DNA of 64,000 bases from positions 211,069-275,068 of the forward strand of contig CAZPNX010000001.1 of the NCBI GenBank assembly GCA_964588285.1, written 5' to 3'. Below the pieces are notes generated by a model. That model made no database searches. It was given only the letters and a program-made list of their open reading frames with translations, and was not told the DNA's origin. The stretch's first letter is position 1, and each line of letters opens with the position of its first letter. Origin of the DNA: CAZPNX01 sp964588285. GTDB lineage: Bacteria > Edwardsbacteria > AC1 > EtOH8. Positions 1 to 6,992 of this stretch are shown here, in pieces. The position numbers were made by a program, and so were the translations under genes.

Positions 1-921
1 GGTGCGCCGGCTCTCCATGAACTCCAGCCTCCCCATGGCCTCCTTCTCGATGGTCTCCTTGCGCAGCCGGCTCAGGTACTTGACGGTTATCCGCTCCCGG
101 TTGCGCAGGGCCCGGCGCAGGATGTTGCGCACCGCCACCCGGGACAGGCCCACCATCTTGGCGGCCAGGTTGGGCAGGTCGACCTCGGAAAGCTCGGCGA
201 AATCCCTTTCCGGCTGCAGCAGATCGGCCAGAAACTCCTGGAGCTCGGCCTGGTCCGGGAGCTTGATCTGGATTTTGGCGCTGTAGGGGCTGTTGACCGC
301 CTGTTCGTGCAGGTCGTTCAGGCTCTCGGACAGGAGCACAGTGGCCAGGTTGGCGCCGGCCAGTTCCGGGTCCTCGGCCCAGTCCAGGATGCGGATGAGG
401 TTGGTGCCGGGCTCCCCGGCCATGTAGAGCGATTCGCCGCGCGGGATCAGCAGATGGGCGTGGTCCAGGATGACGGCCGCCGACTTGGCGCCGGGAAGCT
501 TGGGATTGCGCTGCTTGGCGGCCACGCTGGACAGGAACCGATCCAAGAGCTCCAGAGCCTGGGCCGGCTGCCGCGGCAGCAGGCCCGGCGATTCCAAGGC
601 CCGACCCGGCGATCCGGAGGCGCCTCCGTCCGAGGCAAAGCTGGTGCCGTGGAACTTGTCGAAGGCCTGAAGGTAACCGAAGAACTGCTCCCCGCCCTTG
701 TGCAGCTGGAATCCCCGGCCTCGGTCGTAACCGATGACCGTTTCGAACGGCTCGAGCAAAACCTCGGCCAGGTACTGGGCCAGCGGCATAAACCTCGGCT
801 TGCGGCCCTCGGGGGCCGGCACCAGATCCTTGATGTTGCCGAAGAGGATGAACTGACTGACGGTGTCCGACCGGAACACCCGCCGCATATCCTCGGCCCA
901 GGGCGTTAAGACCACTGCCAT
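1..921 (-). CDS. AAA-type ATPase, N-terminal part (cut by window edge)
   Basis: I translated 307 codons on the minus strand from ATG at 921 to the window edge with no stop. The product starts MAVVLTPWAEDMRRVF. About residues 145-240 look like a degenerate AAA core: a Walker-B-like AAVILDHAHLL, a sensor-1-like stretch (ATVLLSES) and a small helical region after it, but no Walker A is visible in this part. That layout resembles tandem-AAA proteins with an inactive first module, such as the Ycf46 type, whose active module would lie off the edge; this is inference. The ATG overlaps the TGA of the upstream gene (TGATG), so it belongs to the pspA/ABC operon. It probably supplies ATP-driven remodelling for that cluster. 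The ORF is clearly real; the family is a tentative call. Confidence 0.6.
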   Translation of the reverse strand, partial: MAVVLTPWAEDMRRVFRSDTVSQFILFGNIKDLVPAPEGRKPRFMPLAQYLAEVLLEPFETVIGYDRGRGFQLHKGGEQFFGYLQAFDKFHGTSFASDGGASGSPGRALESPGLLPRQPAQALELLDRFLSSVAAKQRNPKLPGAKSAAVILDHAHLLIPRGESLYMAGEPGTNLIRILDWAEDPELAGANLATVLLSESLNDLHEQAVNSPYSAKIQIKLPDQAELQEFLADLLQPERDFAELSEVDLPNLAAKMVGLSRVAVRNILRRALRNRERITVKYLSRLRKETIEKEAMGRLEFMESRRT

Positions 922-1781
922 CATCCCTCCGTCTGCCGGGGCGGCATGTCCAAAAGGTTCTGGGGCATGGTGGCCTCCTCCAACCCGCCGAAAAGCTCGC
1001 CGTGCTCCGACATCCATTTGTTAGTCCCGTCCAGCGACTGCATCACCCCGTCCAGCCGGACGGTCAGGGCCTCGGGATCGCTGGCCATGGAGGCCTCCTC
1101 GTTGAGCAGGCGCACCTGGTGCTCGATGCGGTTGAGCTCGGCCTCGATCACCTTGAGGCTCTCCCTGGCCTTGGTCAGATTCTCCATCCTCCGCCTTTGT
1201 ATCTCCAGGGTGCCCTGCAGAGAGCGGTGGATGGCCGAGCCCTCGGCCTCCCGCGACAGTTGATCCGAAAGCCTTTTGATCTCGGCCTCCAATTCCTCGG
1301 CCTTGACCTTTTCGGTGATGGACCTGGTCCGTATCTTGGTATAGAGCAGCTTGAGGAACATCCAGGCCATCTGGCTCAGGCTGCCGGTCCTCAAATCCTC
1401 CATGGCCGAGCCGGGCGCCAGGGCCTTGGTGCTTTTGAGTATCTGCTGGCAGGTGTCGGCCAGGCTGCGGTAGCGTAATTGCGACTGGGGGTCCAAGCTG
1501 TCGAACAGGTTGCTCTGCTTGGCCTGCCACACCCGGCGCTCCTCCATCAACATCCGGCCTTGAACCAGCCTCTGAAAACGGGCGTCCCCGGACATCAGGG
1601 TCAGATAGCCGGCCTCGAAGGCCAGGCCCAACAGCCAGAAGGCCGGATGGCCCAGACCCAGGATGCCGAAGCCTACCAAGGCCAGGATGTTGAGCGGCAG
1701 GTGCCCCAAGCCCGGCACCCGGTAGCGCCAGGAGAAGGCGGCCTTGACGTAGTCCAGAAAACCCAGCTCGGTTTTAGCCAT
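921..1781 (-). CDS. Two-TM membrane protein with long coiled coil
   Basis: The product is 286 aa. Residues ~1-25 are amphipathic (FLDYVKAAFSWRYRVPG). Two hydrophobic segments follow at ~28-43 and ~46-63 (LNILALVGFGILGLG, FWLLGLAFEAGYLTL), then a long cytoplasmic helical region at ~70-245 rich in Glu, Lys, Arg and Leu with heptad character (KAEELEAEIKRLSDQLSREA). The C-terminal ~40 residues are less structured. I do not recognise a named family. It lies between the ABC ATPase and the AAA ATPase in the pspA operon, and its stop overlaps the AAA start. A PspA-like coiled coil on a membrane anchor suggests it bridges the membrane complex and the AAA protein; that is inference from context. Confidence 0.7.
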   Translation of the reverse strand: MAKTELGFLDYVKAAFSWRYRVPGLGHLPLNILALVGFGILGLGHPAFWLLGLAFEAGYLTLMSGDARFQRLVQGRMLMEERRVWQAKQSNLFDSLDPQSQLRYRSLADTCQQILKSTKALAPGSAMEDLRTGSLSQMAWMFLKLLYTKIRTRSITEKVKAEELEAEIKRLSDQLSREAEGSAIHRSLQGTLEIQRRRMENLTKARESLKVIEAELNRIEHQVRLLNEEASMASDPEALTVRLDGVMQSLDGTNKWMSEHGELFGGLEEATMPQNLLDMPPRQTEG

Positions 1782-1830
1782 GTTATATTTTTATAGCAAT
1801 ACAATTGCCTGGTTTGACCGGGCCATGGTT

Positions 1831-2685
1831 TCAACGCATGGAAGACAAATCCTGGCCCGACTCGATGCGGCGGAAGGCCTGGGAGACCTCCTCCACCCTC
1901 TCCAGGAACTCCGGGGTGCGCTGGATCTCCAAGGGATGGACATGGGGCTCGGGCACCGGCAGGTCCTTAAACTCGGCCGCGATCCGCCCCGGAGCTTTGG
2001 TGAAAATCCAGACACGGTCGCCGATGTAGACCGCCTCGATGATGGAGTGGGTCACCAACAGCACGGTGGCATGGACCTCGGTCCACAGGTCGACCAAAAG
2101 CCTCTGCATCTCCAGCCTGGTGGGCTCGTCCAGGGCCGAGAACGGCTCGTCCATCAGGATGATCTTGGGTTTGAGCACCAGGGTGCGGGCCAGGGCCACC
2201 CGCTGCTGCTGGCCGCCAGAGAGCTGATGCGGGTATTTGTCCTGGTGCCCCCCCAGGCCCACCTTCTCGATCCACTCCATGGCCCGGGCGTCGATCTCGG
2301 CCTGCTCCAGCCCCAGCTCCTTGCGGTTCATCTCCAGCCCGAACTTGACGTTCTGGAAGACGGTGTACATGGGATAGGAGCTGTATTTCTGGAAGACCAT
2401 GCCCCGGTCTATGCCCGGACCAACCACCGGCTCGCCCCGCACCAACACCTCCCCCGAGGTCGGCGGCAGCGACTCCTGGAAGCCGGCCACCAGGTTGAGC
2501 ATGGTGGACTTGCCGCAGCCGGATGGCCCCAAGATGGCCCGGAACTCGCCCTTGTCGGGAAGATCGTCTATGCAGAATGAAAGGCCTTTGAGGGCGGCAA
2601 ACTCCCTTTTGGTCCCGGGATTCCATACCTTGGAAACGTCGCGGAATTCGATGACCGGCGGAATCTGTGTATTACACCCGGGCAT
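1831..2685 (-). CDS. ABC transporter ATP-binding protein (nitrate/taurine type)
   Basis: The product is about 284 aa. It has a Walker A (GPSGCGKST), a Q-loop (VFQKYSSYP), the ABC signature LSGGQQQR, a Walker B (IILMDEP) and an H-loop histidine (VTHS), so it is catalytically complete. It resembles the SsuB/TauB/NrtD group, which energises importers for sulfonates, nitrate or thiamine precursors. I chose ATG at 2685 because GGGGA stands just upstream; an in-frame GTG at 2706 would add seven residues. Both starts lie inside the terminal repeat of the inserted GxxExxY element, so the native N-terminus may have been altered. It pairs with the permease at 3154-4089 and the binding protein at 4242-5963. 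Confidence 0.93.
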   Translation of the reverse strand: MPGCNTQIPPVIEFRDVSKVWNPGTKREFAALKGLSFCIDDLPDKGEFRAILGPSGCGKSTMLNLVAGFQESLPPTSGEVLVRGEPVVGPGIDRGMVFQKYSSYPMYTVFQNVKFGLEMNRKELGLEQAEIDARAMEWIEKVGLGGHQDKYPHQLSGGQQQRVALARTLVLKPKIILMDEPFSALDEPTRLEMQRLLVDLWTEVHATVLLVTHSIIEAVYIGDRVWIFTKAPGRIAAEFKDLPVPEPHVHPLEIQRTPEFLERVEEVSQAFRRIESGQDLSSMR

Positions 2686-3157
2686 CTTTTTCCCCACGAA
2701 AAACACGAATCACCCGAAAATCCTTTTTTCTGGTCGGATTGTTGCACAGGAGTCGTTGATACTCCATTTTTGGGTAATGCCCGAAATTAGCCAAGATACC
2801 AAGCTCAATTTTAGTGGCGTTCAGATAATTGATGACCTGGGCTCTGTGCTCGTCAATGAGGTTTGATACGGCCTTGATTTCAAGGATAATCTTTCCATAA
2901 CAGATGAAATCCGGAACGAAATATTGTTTCAACTGATTACCTTGGTAGTGCAGCTTCAATTCTGGTTTTTCCTTATAAGGAATTGATTGATTCATGAGCT
3001 CAAATCCGAGACATTCTTGGTAAACCGATTCCAAAAATCCGCATCCCATCTCCTTGTAGACATTGAAACAAGCGCCGACAATCTTGTAGCTTTCCTCGGC
3101 CAGGAATATTTTCCCTTTTTCGTGCCTTTCGTGTGTTTCGCGGGGAATGGCACTCAT
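2672..3157 (-). CDS. GxxExxY protein, inserted between ABC permease and ATPase genes
   Basis: The product is 161 aa with the family motif GCGFLESVYQECL (~residues 36-48). The downstream pattern YFVPDFICYGKIILEIKAV fits a PD-(D/E)xK-like fold, and YLNATKIELGILANFG is typical of the family's C-terminal half. Its biological role is not established. The start ATG overlaps the permease stop (ATGA). Both ends of the ORF are encoded by a ~30-bp inverted repeat: the N-terminal stretch THERHEKG and the C-terminal stretch RVIRVFRGE. The gene is more AT-rich than its neighbours and interrupts an ABC operon. I read it as a small mobile cassette rather than part of the transporter. Confidence 0.9.
   Translation of the reverse strand: MSAIPRETHERHEKGKIFLAEESYKIVGACFNVYKEMGCGFLESVYQECLGFELMNQSIPYKEKPELKLHYQGNQLKQYFVPDFICYGKIILEIKAVSNLIDEHRAQVINYLNATKIELGILANFGHYPKMEYQRLLCNNPTRKKDFRVIRVFRGEKDARV
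2692..3145. mobile_element. Putative small mobile cassette carrying the GxxExxY gene
   Basis: The left end at 2692-2721 begins CCCCACGAAAAACACGAA. The right end at 3116-3145, read on the minus strand, begins CCCCGCGAAACACACGAA. The two ~30-bp ends match at roughly 23-24 positions in inverted orientation. The unit is about 454 bp, and the ORF inside extends a few bases beyond each end. The same CACGAAA/CACAAAG vocabulary recurs at other gene junctions in this window without the gene. No transposase is present, so movement would have to be supplied in trans. Confidence 0.55.
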
Positions 3158-4089
3158 CTGGCCCTCAGATAGGGAAACAGCCCATGGTGCAGGCGCTCCC
3201 AGAGCTTGTCGGTGAGATAGGCGATGAGGACGATGACCACCAACACCAGGTAGATGTGCTCCCGGGGCCCGCGCCGCTGGGCGATGATGATGATCTGGCC
3301 CAGCCCGCGGTCGGCGGCCACCATCTCGGCCAGGATGATGTAGGTCCAGCCCACCCCGAATCCCAGCCGCATGGCGTGTATTATCTGTGGCAGCGCCACC
3401 GGCAGCAGCACCTTGGTGATCAGCTTCCATCTCCCGGCCCCCATGGTGTAGGCCGTCTGCAGGTAGACGTTGTCAACCTCCTCCACCGCCTTGACGAACA
3501 GGGGCAGCAGGTAGATGATGAAGGCCAAAGCCAGGAACATGGCCTTCTGGGTCTCCCCGATGCCGAACAGGCTCATGGTCAGCGGCACCAGGGCCGGGAT
3601 AGGCAGATAGGAGAGGAAAACCGTGGTCGGCTCAAAGGCGGCTCGGACCTTGGAGAAGGAGCCCATAAACAGGCTCAGGGGAAAGGCCACCAAAAGGCCG
3701 ATGCCGAAGCCCACCACCACCCGGCCCAAGCTGGCCACGATACTGCGGGAAAGTTCGGCGTCGAACCAAAGGGAATGAAAGGAGCGCAATACCTCCAAGG
3801 GCGAGGGGAGAATCAAGGGCGAGATCACCCGGGATTCGGCCGTGCCCCAAGTCAGCCAGGTCCATATCGCTATGATCAGAAACACCGGCATTGCGCCCAG
3901 CAGGATGCGGAGGCGGAGATCGACCCGCTCCCGAACCTTGAGCCAACCCTGGAACTGGCGCCTGACGCCTTTGGGGTAGACAGCTTCTGGGACCGGCCTC
4001 TGGCTTTGGGGCTGCGGCGGTGACTTATCCGCCTGAATAACCGGCGCCTCCTCCTGCCGGCGATGGAAGAAGAGATCGATAAAACCCAT
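3154..4089 (-). CDS. ABC transporter permease (BPD_transp_1, SsuC/TauC type)
   Basis: The product is 311 aa. A proline-rich cytoplasmic N-terminal extension of ~60 residues precedes the first TM (LRILLGAMPVFLIIAIWTWL), followed by about five further hydrophobic segments. The EAA loop that contacts the ATPase is readable as AYTMGAGRWKLITKVLLP. Permeases of this family usually run 250-280 aa, so the extension is unusual. The binding protein lies upstream, separated by a ~85-bp palindromic element, and the GxxExxY gene overlaps its stop codon. It forms the membrane channel of the complex fed by the OmpA-anchored binding protein. The substrate cannot be told from sequence. Confidence 0.93.
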   Translation of the reverse strand: MGFIDLFFHRRQEEAPVIQADKSPPQPQSQRPVPEAVYPKGVRRQFQGWLKVRERVDLRLRILLGAMPVFLIIAIWTWLTWGTAESRVISPLILPSPLEVLRSFHSLWFDAELSRSIVASLGRVVVGFGIGLLVAFPLSLFMGSFSKVRAAFEPTTVFLSYLPIPALVPLTMSLFGIGETQKAMFLALAFIIYLLPLFVKAVEEVDNVYLQTAYTMGAGRWKLITKVLLPVALPQIIHAMRLGFGVGWTYIILAEMVAADRGLGQIIIIAQRRGPREHIYLVLVVIVLIAYLTDKLWERLHHGLFPYLRAR

Positions 4090-4129
4090 CAGGATCTTCT
4101 GCTATTTATTTATGGTGTCCGCCCCGCGC

Positions 4130-4214
4130 CATTCTGAGCAAAACTTGCCACCGGGTTCCCGAAATATCGAGTCCGATTCTTCGGTAAAAAGGCAGGAAAG
4201 CCCGGCTCAGAATG
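4130..4214. repeat. Palindromic intergenic element, TGACGTCATYCTGAG family, copy 1
   Basis: The arms CATTCTGAGC (4130-4139) and GCTCAGAATG (4205-4214) are a perfect 10-bp inverted repeat around an ~65-bp interior. The right flank continues ACGTCA. The outer sequence matches copy 2 at 41736-41838. It lies between the binding-protein and permease genes and would form a hairpin in their shared transcript. Confidence 0.6.
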
Positions 4215-4241
4215 ACGTCAAAAAGCCGGCATCGGCCAAGG

Positions 4242-5963
4242 CTACTGCTCCGGCGGGTAGACCGAGATCTCCACCCGGCGGTTGAGCGCCTGGTTGTAGG
4301 GGTTGGCCGGGTCGGCCGGCTCGTCCCAGGCCTTGCCGTCAACCGCAAACTTGTTGGGGTCGAATTTGTACTTCTTGATCAGGGCCTGCTTGACGGCGTT
4401 GGCCCGGTCCAACGACAGCTTGTAGACCTCGTCCCGCGGGATCTTCCCCTTCATGGAGTTGTCGGTATGGCCGACGATGGAGATCACCGCCCGGGCATAC
4501 TGGCCGGAAAGCCTGCCCACCTTCTCCAGGGTGGCGTCGGCCGTCGGGTCGTAGCGGGTGTTGGGAACGGCGTTGCCGAACTCATCGTGTTCCGGCTCGA
4601 AGATGTTGGCCGAGTTGGGATAGAAGTTGATGCGGATGGTCTGGGTGAGGATGGGCTTCTCGGCCGACACCTTGGAGAACGAGGACGGGGTGAAGACGGT
4701 GGCGTACTCGTTCTTCATGTCGGCAAAAAGCCCCTTGGCATCCAGCTTCTTGATGACCGAGAAGTCCATAACCTCGTCGAAGCGCACCGGCGAGTCGATC
4801 AGCCCCAGCTCCTTGTAGACGAAGGTGACGTTCTTCCAGGTGCGCTCGAAGTTGGCCGGACTGTTGGCGTTGAGGAAGAACTCCTTGTTCTCGGCGAAGT
4901 TGGTGGCATGGGCGTCCAGGGCCATGCCCTTGACCTCCTCCACCGACATGCCGTAGCCGTCGGCCATCCACTTGAAGGCCTGGGCCTTGAAGGTTTCGTC
5001 CTTCAGCTGCCGCATGCCCTCGAAGATGCCGGCCACCAGCCCTTCGATGATCTCGGGATGGTCCTTGGCAAAGTCGGCCCGGGCCGCCCAGACGTCGGCG
5101 ATCAGCATGTTGGCCTCGGAGGTGGTGGTCAGGATCCGGGTGTTCTTCACCTTCTCCGGGATGTTGTAGATGTCGGGAGCCCAGGAGACGCAGGCGTCTA
5201 TCTTGGGATCGGCCACGAAGGCGGCCGCCGCCTCGAAGGCGGTGGCGGTGTACTTGTGATTAACCTCGCCCGGCTGGACGCCGGCGTTCAGCAGCAGGTT
5301 GTTGAGAAAGTACTGGGAGGGGCTGTTCTGGGCGTAGACCACCGTCTTGCCCCGCAGCTGCTGAACGCTCTGGATGGAGGAGCGGACCACGATGCCGTCG
5401 CCGCCGTTGGACCAGTCTATCTGCTGGTAGATGCGGGGGGCGGTGCGGGAGTCCTTCATCAGCTCCGGGGCGAACAGGACCATCATGTCCAGGGTGCCCC
5501 ACAGGATGTGGCTCTCGCCAGAGGCGTAGGCGTCGCGGGCGGTCACCGGGTCGTCGATCAGCTTGAGGTTGACCTTGAAGCCGTACTTCTTGAAGAAGAC
5601 ACTCTCCTCGTTGGGAGCGAAGCCGTGGTTGGCGGCCACGATGGGCAGCCAGCCGATCCAGACGTTGATGGGGAACTGGACCGTCTTCTCCTTCTTGTCC
5701 CACTTGTAGTTGCTGGTGCCCTTGACCGGGGGCAGCCGCTCGGCCGGTACGTACTTGTACTCGGAGACGGTGGTGATGCCCTTGGGGTCGACCGCCTCCA
5801 CCGCGTTTTCCACCAGCTTACCAATAACTCCCTTCTTGGCGGCCGAGGGGAACAGGGTGTTCCGGAACAGGTACCCGGCGCCGACGATGCAGGCGGCAAT
5901 AAACAGGAAGATCACCAGCTTGCCCAGGAAGGTCGGCCCCACTTTTTGTGTTTGATCAGCCAT
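4242..5963 (-). CDS. NMT1/SsuA-like substrate-binding protein fused to OmpA domain
   Basis: The product is 573 aa. One TM anchor at ~15-34 (LVIFLFIAACIVGAGYLF) has no lipobox. A periplasmic-binding-protein type 2 fold follows at ~95-400 (FPINVWIGWLPIVAANHGF; KDSRTAPRIYQQIDWS; VADPKIDACVSWAPDIYN). An OmpA/MotB-type peptidoglycan-binding domain occupies ~450-573 (ISIVGHTDNSM; LSLDRANAVKQALIKKY; NQALNRRVEISVYP). A similar architecture is known in proteins annotated as substrate-binding/OmpA family. Binding proteins of ABC importers are normally free or lipid-anchored, so a membrane tether plus wall tether is peculiar. It follows pspA directly and precedes the permease. It may sense membrane-wall spacing rather than deliver a nutrient; that is inference. 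Confidence 0.9.
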   Translation of the reverse strand: MADQTQKVGPTFLGKLVIFLFIAACIVGAGYLFRNTLFPSAAKKGVIGKLVENAVEAVDPKGITTVSEYKYVPAERLPPVKGTSNYKWDKKEKTVQFPINVWIGWLPIVAANHGFAPNEESVFFKKYGFKVNLKLIDDPVTARDAYASGESHILWGTLDMMVLFAPELMKDSRTAPRIYQQIDWSNGGDGIVVRSSIQSVQQLRGKTVVYAQNSPSQYFLNNLLLNAGVQPGEVNHKYTATAFEAAAAFVADPKIDACVSWAPDIYNIPEKVKNTRILTTTSEANMLIADVWAARADFAKDHPEIIEGLVAGIFEGMRQLKDETFKAQAFKWMADGYGMSVEEVKGMALDAHATNFAENKEFFLNANSPANFERTWKNVTFVYKELGLIDSPVRFDEVMDFSVIKKLDAKGLFADMKNEYATVFTPSSFSKVSAEKPILTQTIRINFYPNSANIFEPEHDEFGNAVPNTRYDPTADATLEKVGRLSGQYARAVISIVGHTDNSMKGKIPRDEVYKLSLDRANAVKQALIKKYKFDPNKFAVDGKAWDEPADPANPYNQALNRRVEISVYPPEQ

Positions 5964-5984
5964 CTTTCTTACCTCACTTGCGGT

Positions 5985-6110
5985 TAAACTCGAATTTCAA
6001 ATCTGGAATATCGAAACAATCCCAAAGATCCAAATCCGAAAAGCAACGGGTTTGGTGATTCGTATCTGTTTCGAATTACGTGTTTCGTTATTTGATATTT
6101 CCCGGACTAT
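5985..6110. repeat. AT-rich AATTTCGAA-type intergenic repeat, copy 1
   Basis: The gap between pspA and the binding-protein gene is filled by words such as CGAATTTC, AATATCGAAAC, AATCCGAAA, TTTCGAATTACG and TTTGATATTTC. These form two loosely inverted arms around a short centre. The composition differs sharply from the flanking GC-rich genes. A second member with the same words lies at 58925-59065. Confidence 0.5.
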
Positions 6111-6114
6111 CCGC

Positions 6115-6858
6115 TCAGCCCCCCTGCGGCCCCATCTCCTTCTGCGGCGCCGGGGCCGGCGCCTCCCCCTCGGCCGCCGGGGTCTTGAAGCCGTAGGCGG
6201 CCTCGAACTCCACCAGAGCCTGCTCAGCCAGGGCCTTCTGCTCCTCCTCCTTTAGCTCCACTTCCTTGATGTCGATGCTGGTGGAGGCCACCCGAGCCCG
6301 GCCGGCCGCCTTGTCGCGGCGCTCGTTGAGGTACTCCTCCACCCGGTTGAGGGTGTCGCCCGAGCCGCCGATCTGGGTGATCATGCCCTTGGCCATCTCC
6401 TGGAGCTCGGCCTGGGCCTCCATCATTTCGGTCTCGGAAAGCAGGCGCTTGAGCTTCTCTATCTTGGCCTGGGCCTCCTGCACCGCCACGTCGCGGGTCT
6501 TCACCAGCTTCTTGAAAGTGGCCTCGGACTCCACCAGCTGCTGCCGGTTCTCCTCCAGCTGCTGCTTGACGGTCTGAAGCTCCAGGGCCATTTGGCCGGC
6601 GATGGCCCGGTTGCCCACCTTGATGTTGGCGGCGATGCGGGCCGTCAGCTCCTTCTCCTTGGCCTCAAGGGACTTGATCTGGCGCATCAGGCGCTCCACG
6701 AACCCAGCGTGGGTGGCCAGGTTGTCGTTGAAGCGGGCGATCTGCTTGCGCAAATTCTCTTTCTCGGCCTCGATGAGCACCCGGGGGTTCTCCCGCTCGA
6801 TGCCGGAGATGAACAGGCTGAAGAAACCCTTGAACAGGGTTGTAATCCGACGCCACAT
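6115..6858 (-). CDS. pspA: Phage shock protein A (PspA/IM30 family)
   Basis: The product is 247 aa. It starts with the amphipathic helix of the family (MWRRITTLFKGFFSLFISG), which binds stressed membranes, followed by an almost continuous coiled coil to ~residue 200 (EKENLRKQIARFNDN; QMALELQTVKQQLEENRQQ). The last ~25 residues are an Ala/Pro-rich tail (AAEGEAPAPAPQ) not usual in PspA. PspA/Vipp1 proteins form ESCRT-III-like oligomers that repair or curve membranes. Here it heads an operon with an ABC system and an AAA ATPase instead of pspBC. A good sigma70-type promoter precedes it at 6898-6926. No PspF-like sigma54 activator is seen in the window. Confidence 0.93.
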   Translation of the reverse strand: MWRRITTLFKGFFSLFISGIERENPRVLIEAEKENLRKQIARFNDNLATHAGFVERLMRQIKSLEAKEKELTARIAANIKVGNRAIAGQMALELQTVKQQLEENRQQLVESEATFKKLVKTRDVAVQEAQAKIEKLKRLLSETEMMEAQAELQEMAKGMITQIGGSGDTLNRVEEYLNERRDKAAGRARVASTSIDIKEVELKEEEQKALAEQALVEFEAAYGFKTPAAEGEAPAPAPQKEMGPQGG

Positions 6859-6897
6859 GGTTTTATCCTTTCAAAATGATTCTCAAGGCAATGGATT

Positions 6898-6926
6898 ATT
6901 TTAGTTTAAATGGAGGGCAATTTCAA
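6898..6926 (-). promoter_or_regulatory. Sigma70-type promoter for pspA operon
   Basis: On the minus strand TTGAAA (6921-6926) and TAAAAT (6898-6903) are separated by exactly 17 bp. The inferred start site is ~33 bp ahead of the pspA ATG. The upstream serA terminator-like hairpin isolates it from read-through. Confidence 0.55.
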
Positions 6927-6945
6927 TAGTTATTTCAAAAATAAT

Positions 6946-6975
6946 GGCAAGGCCCGGTCCATCGGCCGGGCCCTG
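6946..6975 (-). terminator. Terminator-like hairpin downstream of serA
   Basis: GGCCCGG (6951-6957) and CCGGGCC (6966-6972) form a 7-bp perfect GC stem with an 8-nt loop. On the minus strand it is followed by TTGCCATTATTTTTG, a loose T-rich tract. It lies 20 bp past the serA stop. Confidence 0.5.
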
Positions 6976-6992
6976 TTTCGTCGGATCAAAAT

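Noticed and set aside
2672..3430. 252-aa version of the GxxExxY protein
   Set aside because: The first ~91 residues are out-of-frame permease sequence. The ATG at 3157, overlapping the permease stop, gives a normal family N-terminus.
4212..5987. 591-codon open frame on the plus strand
   Set aside because: It is the antisense of the OmpA-fused binding protein; the translation is G/V/L/D-rich shadow sequence without recognisable domains, typical of GC-rich antisense frames.
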